Notes under the pieces: generated by a model | The model's input: the letters and a program-made list of their open reading frames with translations, nothing else | What the model was told of the DNA's origin: nothing | Database searches by the model: none | Position numbers and translations under genes: made by a program | Assembly: GCA_044226485.1 (NCBI GenBank) | Contig: JBGAGY010000017.1 | Span: 1-64,000, forward strand | From: UBA6663 sp044226485 | GTDB taxonomy: Bacteria; Chloroflexota; Anaerolineae; Anaerolineales; UBA6663 | Length of the DNA: 64,000 nucleotides | Direction: 5' to 3' | Shown: piece after piece, positions 60,048-64,000 of the stretch | Position numbering within the stretch: position 1 is the stretch's first letter | How the letters are laid out: the number at the start of each line of letters is the position of its first letter

Positions 60048-60548
60048 TCAATCCGGATTCTTCATGTCGGGCACGGCGCGATCAAACGTGCCGGCCTCGA
60101 CCTTCATCGGCGTGTTCGGCTGGCCGGCCGGCGGCGCCACCAGAAGCTTGTCCTTGGTGATGATCGAATCGCGCCGGTTCGTGTACGCCAGTTCGTAGTT
60201 GCTCTCGAGCACGATCGCCTCGGTCGGGCAGGCGTCCTCACAGAAGCCGCAGAAGATGCAACGCAGCAGGTTGATCTCGTACGTGCTCGCGTAACGCTCG
60301 CCGGGCGAGAAGCGCTGCTCGTCGCTGTTCTCGGAGGCCTCGACGAAGATCGCGTCGGCCGGGCAGGCGGCCGCGCACAGCGCACAGCCGATGCACTTCT
60401 CGAGACCGTTGTCGTAGCGCTTCAGCTCGTGCCGGCCCTTGAACCGCGCCGACACCGGCTTCTTCTGCTCGGGATACTGGATCGTCTCCGCCGGCTGAAA
60501 CGCCACCTTACCGGTCGTGACGAACCCCTTGAGGATTTCAGTGAACAT
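60048..60548 (-). CDS. nuoI: complex I subunit NuoI, 2[4Fe-4S] ferredoxin-like (set 2)
   Basis: The 166-residue protein has two complete four-Cys clusters, CIGCALCAAACP and CIFCGFCEDACP, binding clusters N6a and N6b that pass electrons toward the quinone site, and the KGRHELKRYDNGLEKC opening. It is present only in set 2. A palindromic heptad element separates it from nuoH. Confidence 0.96.
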   Translation of the reverse strand: MFTEILKGFVTTGKVAFQPAETIQYPEQKKPVSARFKGRHELKRYDNGLEKCIGCALCAAACPADAIFVEASENSDEQRFSPGERYASTYEINLLRCIFCGFCEDACPTEAIVLESNYELAYTNRRDSIITKDKLLVAPPAGQPNTPMKVEAGTFDRAVPDMKNPD

Positions 60549-60556
60549 CGCACCTC

Positions 60557-60615
60557 ATTGGATATTGGTCGTTGGCGATTGGTCCTTCAAGGCTCAACCG
60601 CCAACAACCAACGAC
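60557..60615. repeat. palindromic heptad element between nuoH and nuoI (set 2)
   Basis: Left heptads are TTGGATA, TTGGTCG, TTGGCGA and TTGGTCC. The right arm is the complement of TTGGTTG and TTGGCGG. The loop CCTTCAAGGCTCAA resembles, in complement, that of the element at 59053. Confidence 0.7.
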
Positions 60616-61770
60616 TCAATTCTTGACCAGCGGCACCGTCGGCGCCACGACACGGCGCTCGCGTTTGCGCGAGAAGAAAAAGATCGCGATGGCGATCACG
60701 ATCAGGCCAAGGATGCCGGCCACGAGGCCGACGGCCCACAGGTTGCCTTCGTTGCGGCTCAGGATGGCCGCCGCCGTCAGGACGACGTTGGCCAGGGCCA
60801 GCGGGATCAGGATCTTCCAGCCGAACGCCATCAGTCTGTCGTAGCGCAGGCGCGGCAGAGTCGAGCGCACCCAGATCATGAAGATCAGCGACGCGATCGT
60901 CTTGCCCCAGAAGTAGACGATGCCCAGCAGCGGCACCTGATCGACGAACGGGCCCTGCCAGCCGCCCAGAAACATGGTCGTGAAGATCGCGCTGACGCCG
61001 ATCATCTTGACGTACTCGGCCATGAAGAACAGCGCGAACTTCATGCCCGCGTATTCGGTGTGGAACCCGGCCGTCAGTTCCTGCTCGGCCTCGGGCATGT
61101 CGAAGGGCGCGCGGTTGGTCTCGGCCAACCCGGCGATGTAGAAGATCAGGGCCGCGAGCGGCTGCAGCGCCACAAACCAGATCGAGCCCTGCGCTGCGAC
61201 GATGTCGCCCATGCTCATCGAGCCCGCCAGCATCAGCACGCCGATCAGCGACAGGCCGAGCGGGATCTCGTACGAGATCATCTGGGCCGACGCGCGCAGG
61301 CCGCCGAGCGTCGCGTACTTGTTGTTGCTCGCCCACCCGCCCAGCGCCACGCCGTACACGGCGATCGACGTCACCGAAAGGATGTACATCAACCCGACGT
61401 TGAGATCCGCCAGGCCGAGCGGCATCGGGCCCTGCTCGGGCGTGCGCCAGGGCACCATCACCGCCGGCCCCCACGGGATCACGGCCATCACGACCAGGGC
61501 CGGCACCACTGTGATGATCGGAGCCAGGATGAAGATGATGCGATCCGCGCCGTTCGGGATCGTCTCTTCCTTGAAGATCAGTTTGATGCCGTCTGCCACC
61601 GGGAAGAGCAGGCCGAACGGGCCGCGCCGATTCGGGCCGATGCGGGTCTGCAGCTTGGCCGCGACCTTGCGCTCGGCCCAGGTCATGTAGGCGAAGCCGG
61701 CGAGCAGCACAGCGATGCTGACGACCGACTTAACCACCCACTCAATCAACAGGGTCCAATCGATGCTCAT
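60616..61770 (-). CDS. nuoH: complex I subunit NuoH (set 2)
   Basis: The 384-residue protein has AERKVAAKLQTRIGPNRRGPF, DGIKLIFKEETIP and ETNRAPFDMPEAEQELTAGF, the quinone-chamber signatures. It ends in a short basic cytoplasmic tail and lacks the His/Asp-rich extension of the set-1 copy. Palindromic repeats flank it on both sides. Confidence 0.95.
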   Translation of the reverse strand: MSIDWTLLIEWVVKSVVSIAVLLAGFAYMTWAERKVAAKLQTRIGPNRRGPFGLLFPVADGIKLIFKEETIPNGADRIIFILAPIITVVPALVVMAVIPWGPAVMVPWRTPEQGPMPLGLADLNVGLMYILSVTSIAVYGVALGGWASNNKYATLGGLRASAQMISYEIPLGLSLIGVLMLAGSMSMGDIVAAQGSIWFVALQPLAALIFYIAGLAETNRAPFDMPEAEQELTAGFHTEYAGMKFALFFMAEYVKMIGVSAIFTTMFLGGWQGPFVDQVPLLGIVYFWGKTIASLIFMIWVRSTLPRLRYDRLMAFGWKILIPLALANVVLTAAAILSRNEGNLWAVGLVAGILGLIVIAIAIFFFSRKRERRVVAPTVPLVKN

Positions 61771-61808
61771 GCCTATCGATTCCTCAACTCGACGAGTCCG
61801 ACCAAAGT

Positions 61809-61904
61809 GACCGCGGACCGCAGACGGCGGACCACAGCAGTTGTCGATCTCATTCAGGCACCTCTGCTCAAAGATCTGCAGTCCGCCGTCCGCGGTCCGC
61901 AGTC
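61809..61904. repeat. palindromic heptad element between nuoG and nuoH (set 2)
   Basis: The left arm has GACCGCG, GACCGCA, GACGGCG and GACCACA. The right arm (61876-61904) is the complement of GACTGCG, GACCGCG, GACGGCG and GACTGCA. The loop is 35 bases. It has the same unit as the single-armed run at 5570-5600. Confidence 0.8.
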
Positions 61905-61925
61905 AAAACAGAGACCCTCATCACC

Positions 61926-64000
61926 TCACGCCGCCACCCGCGCGGCCTTCGACACGCGCGCCGGCTCGGGACCTTCGGGCGTGGCGACGCCCAGGCCGGC
62001 CGGAAGCAGCAACACACCTTCGGGCGCGGCGGTCGTCAGCCGCGCCGGCACCCACACCGAGCCGCTCTCGAACGCCAGCTCGACCTCGTCGCCGGCGGCC
62101 AGGCCGAGGCGTTCGGCGTCGACCGGGTTGATCGCCACGTGCGGGCGCTCGACGCGCGGATGCACAAGCGCCGAGGGCAGGAAGGTCGTGCTGCGGTCGT
62201 ACAGTCGCGCCACAGGCAGCACCAGCCAGGTGCCGACGGGGTGCGCCAGCTTGGGCGCTTCGGCGCTCGCCGACTGCGGCACGGTGCCGCGTTCGGCCGC
62301 CGACGTCAGTTGCACGCCAAGGCCCTGGCGGTTCGTCGACGACGTGCCGCCGTAGTACAGATCGCGCCCGCCGACGTCAGGCCACTGCGGCGCCGTCTTG
62401 CTGAGCGCGGCATAGGTCAGGCCGGAGAAGGCCGGCACGGTTTTGGTCAATTCAATGAAGACCTGGGCCGGGAAGCCGCCGAAGCGGGTCACGCCCATGG
62501 CCTTGCCGATCTCGGCCGCGATCTGGCAGTCGGCGCGCGACTCGCCGGTCGGCGGCACTGCCGGGTAGAAGCGCTGAACGCGGCGCTCGCCGCTGGTGTA
62601 GGTGCCCTCGCGCTCGGCCCAGGCCTGAGCCGGAAGGACGACGTCGGCCGCCTCGGCGGTCTTCGTCAGGAAGAGCTCCTGCACGACCGTGAAGGGCGGC
62701 AGATCCTTCTTGCTCAACCGTCCGTCGCCGATCGGGTCGGTGGCCACGAACCAGGCCGCGCGCGCCTGAGCCAGCAGATCCGGCGCGGCCGGAGCCGTCG
62801 CCAGCCCGATCTCGGCGGCGCCTTGCGCATTGGCCGCCGTCCACACACCGATCAGGCCGTTGTTGGCCTTGCCGAAGTGTCCGGTCTCGATCAGGAGGTT
62901 CGCGCAGGCCTGAGCCAGCGCCCTGGTGCCGTTGAAGTTGAGGCCTTCGCGGCCGTAGAAGATCAGGGCGTTCTGGGCCTGGGCGAAAGCCGTGGCGTAG
63001 TCGCTCGACCCGTCGACGCGCATGCCGATCACGGTCGAGACCGCGTTGCCGACGTCGTAGCGCACGACGTGCGACGCTCGGCGGTCGGTCTTGGTGGCGC
63101 GGGCGTTGGCCACGATCAGGGTCGCACCGCGCTCGGCGGCGGCCTTGACGCGCAGCCACCAGATCGGGGCCTCTTCTTCGAGGTCGGTCGCGACGACGAG
63201 GATGACAGTGCCCTTGCCGACCTGGCCCAGGTCAGTGCCGGCACCGGCGCCGACGCCGGCACTGACACCGACCACAGTGGTCAGGTCGCCGCCTGCGATC
63301 GGGGCGTCGAGCAGCGCCTTGCCGCTCACACCGGTCACGGCCTGCTTGAAGGCAAACAGATCTTCATTGCTCAACCGCCCGCCGGCGAAGCCGACCAGCG
63401 ACGAGCCCGCGGCCTTGAGGGTCTCTGCCACGCGAGTGAGCGCCTCGTCCCAGCTGGCCTCGACGAGCTTGCCGTCCTTGCGGATCAGCGGGGCCGTCAG
63501 GCGCCTGGGCGACTCGACGAAGTGGTAGCCGAAGCGACCCTTGTCGCACATCCAGATCTCGTTGACCTGTTCGTTCTGGCGCGGCATGGCGCGCTTGATG
63601 ACGTTGCGGCCGCCGCTCTTGGCCTCGCGGCGTGTGTTGAAGGTGGTGTTGCAGCCGACAGGGCAGTGGTTGCAGATCGAGGCCGAGCTGGTCAACTCCC
63701 ACGGCCGGGCCGCGAAGCGGAAGTCCGCGGTCGTGAGCGCGCCGACCGGGCAGATGTCTGTGGTGTTGCCCGAGAACTTGCTGTCGAAGCCGGGCTCGCT
63801 GAAGGTCGCGATCTCGATCTTGCGTCCGCGCTGATAGAAGCCGAGGACGTGGTCGTCGGCGATCTCGTCGCAGAAGCGCGTGCAGCGCGCACACTGGATG
63901 CAGCGTTCGCGGTCGAGGAAGATCAGGGCGTCGTCGGGCCCGCCGAGCGGCACGTGTTTGTCGTTCTTCTGCTTTTCCTCGAGGATGAAGCGGCTCTTGC
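61926..64000 (-). CDS. nuoG: complex I subunit NuoG (5' end beyond window)
   Basis: About 691 codons of the 75-kDa-type subunit are present and the frame runs off the right edge, so the N-terminal 2Fe-2S domain is missing. Seen are RERCIQCARCTRFCDE and TDICPVGALT (4Fe-4S cluster N5 region), then the molybdopterin-like fold beginning with CNHCPVGCNTTFN, which adds another 4Fe-4S motif with CDKGRFG. A C-terminal beta domain (VNPVDAERLGLAAGDEVELA-like) closes it. It carries electrons from NuoF along the peripheral arm. It is the most upstream gene visible of complex I set 2. Confidence 0.93.
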   Translation of the reverse strand, partial: KSRFILEEKQKNDKHVPLGGPDDALIFLDRERCIQCARCTRFCDEIADDHVLGFYQRGRKIEIATFSEPGFDSKFSGNTTDICPVGALTTADFRFAARPWELTSSASICNHCPVGCNTTFNTRREAKSGGRNVIKRAMPRQNEQVNEIWMCDKGRFGYHFVESPRRLTAPLIRKDGKLVEASWDEALTRVAETLKAAGSSLVGFAGGRLSNEDLFAFKQAVTGVSGKALLDAPIAGGDLTTVVGVSAGVGAGAGTDLGQVGKGTVILVVATDLEEEAPIWWLRVKAAAERGATLIVANARATKTDRRASHVVRYDVGNAVSTVIGMRVDGSSDYATAFAQAQNALIFYGREGLNFNGTRALAQACANLLIETGHFGKANNGLIGVWTAANAQGAAEIGLATAPAAPDLLAQARAAWFVATDPIGDGRLSKKDLPPFTVVQELFLTKTAEAADVVLPAQAWAEREGTYTSGERRVQRFYPAVPPTGESRADCQIAAEIGKAMGVTRFGGFPAQVFIELTKTVPAFSGLTYAALSKTAPQWPDVGGRDLYYGGTSSTNRQGLGVQLTSAAERGTVPQSASAEAPKLAHPVGTWLVLPVARLYDRSTTFLPSALVHPRVERPHVAINPVDAERLGLAAGDEVELAFESGSVWVPARLTTAAPEGVLLLPAGLGVATPEGPEPARVSKAARVAA

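Noticed and set aside
60517..62355. 612-codon open frame on the + strand
   Set aside because: It is the mirror frame of nuoH and the end of nuoG and runs through a palindromic repeat. Composition is that of a shadow.

Overview
The window looks like a chromosomal piece of a high-GC Chloroflexota bacterium, probably of the Anaerolineae type. The reasons are Thr/Pro-rich lipoprotein linkers, a VEVTREV-type linker after a lipobox, DUF5666/DUF5667 proteins beside ECF sigma factors, a b-delta fused ATP synthase subunit, and two complex I gene sets. This is inferred from protein character only; I cannot name a genus. No rRNA, tRNA, CRISPR array, transposase or phage gene was seen.

Layout, left to right. 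1-1054: 5' part of murE. 1436-3901: FO part of the ATP synthase (atpI-like, atpB, atpE, b-delta fusion), closed by an intrinsic terminator with no F1 genes. 4051-13944: a partial complex I set, nuoA-H-J-K-L-M-M-N, with a second NuoM, an elongated NuoL and no B, C, D, E, F, G or I. 14367-16383: two FemAB-type genes. 16452-22756: a lipoprotein, a GT2 glycosyltransferase, a GAF/PAS guanylate/adenylate cyclase, a Nudix hydrolase, and an ECF sigma factor with its membrane partner. 22929-29995: a cytochrome c maturation operon (ccmE, ccmF, ccmH, thioredoxin, a CcmI-like zinc-ribbon protein, a diheme lipoprotein). 30194-39331: multiheme cytochromes and regulators. 39513-42137: a 50-residue membrane protein and a two-component system. 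42445-48778: J-domain protein, two glycosyltransferases, HD protein, RNase Z. 48968-53919: a DUF5666 lipoprotein, an ECF sigma and a DUF5667 protein behind an ECF-type promoter, a zinc peptidase and a DUF3048 lipoprotein. 54002-64000: a second, conventional complex I set (nuoG to nuoN, running off the right edge).

How it fits together. The window is mainly about respiration: two NADH:quinone oxidoreductase-like gene sets, the proton channel of ATP synthase, and an island of c-type cytochromes with much of the machinery that attaches their hemes. Five neighbouring cytochrome genes carry 37 heme c motifs (10, 8, 9, 1 and 9). They include a collagen-like lipoprotein and a tandemly duplicated decaheme lipoprotein, and suggest a quinol-linked chain leading to the cell exterior.

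Two genome-wide habits show through. Many first genes of transcripts have a TANNNT box 5-9 bases before the start codon, the mark of leaderless mRNA. Many gene junctions carry degenerate heptad repeats, most arranged as palindromes, and one such element lies in frame inside a coding gene.
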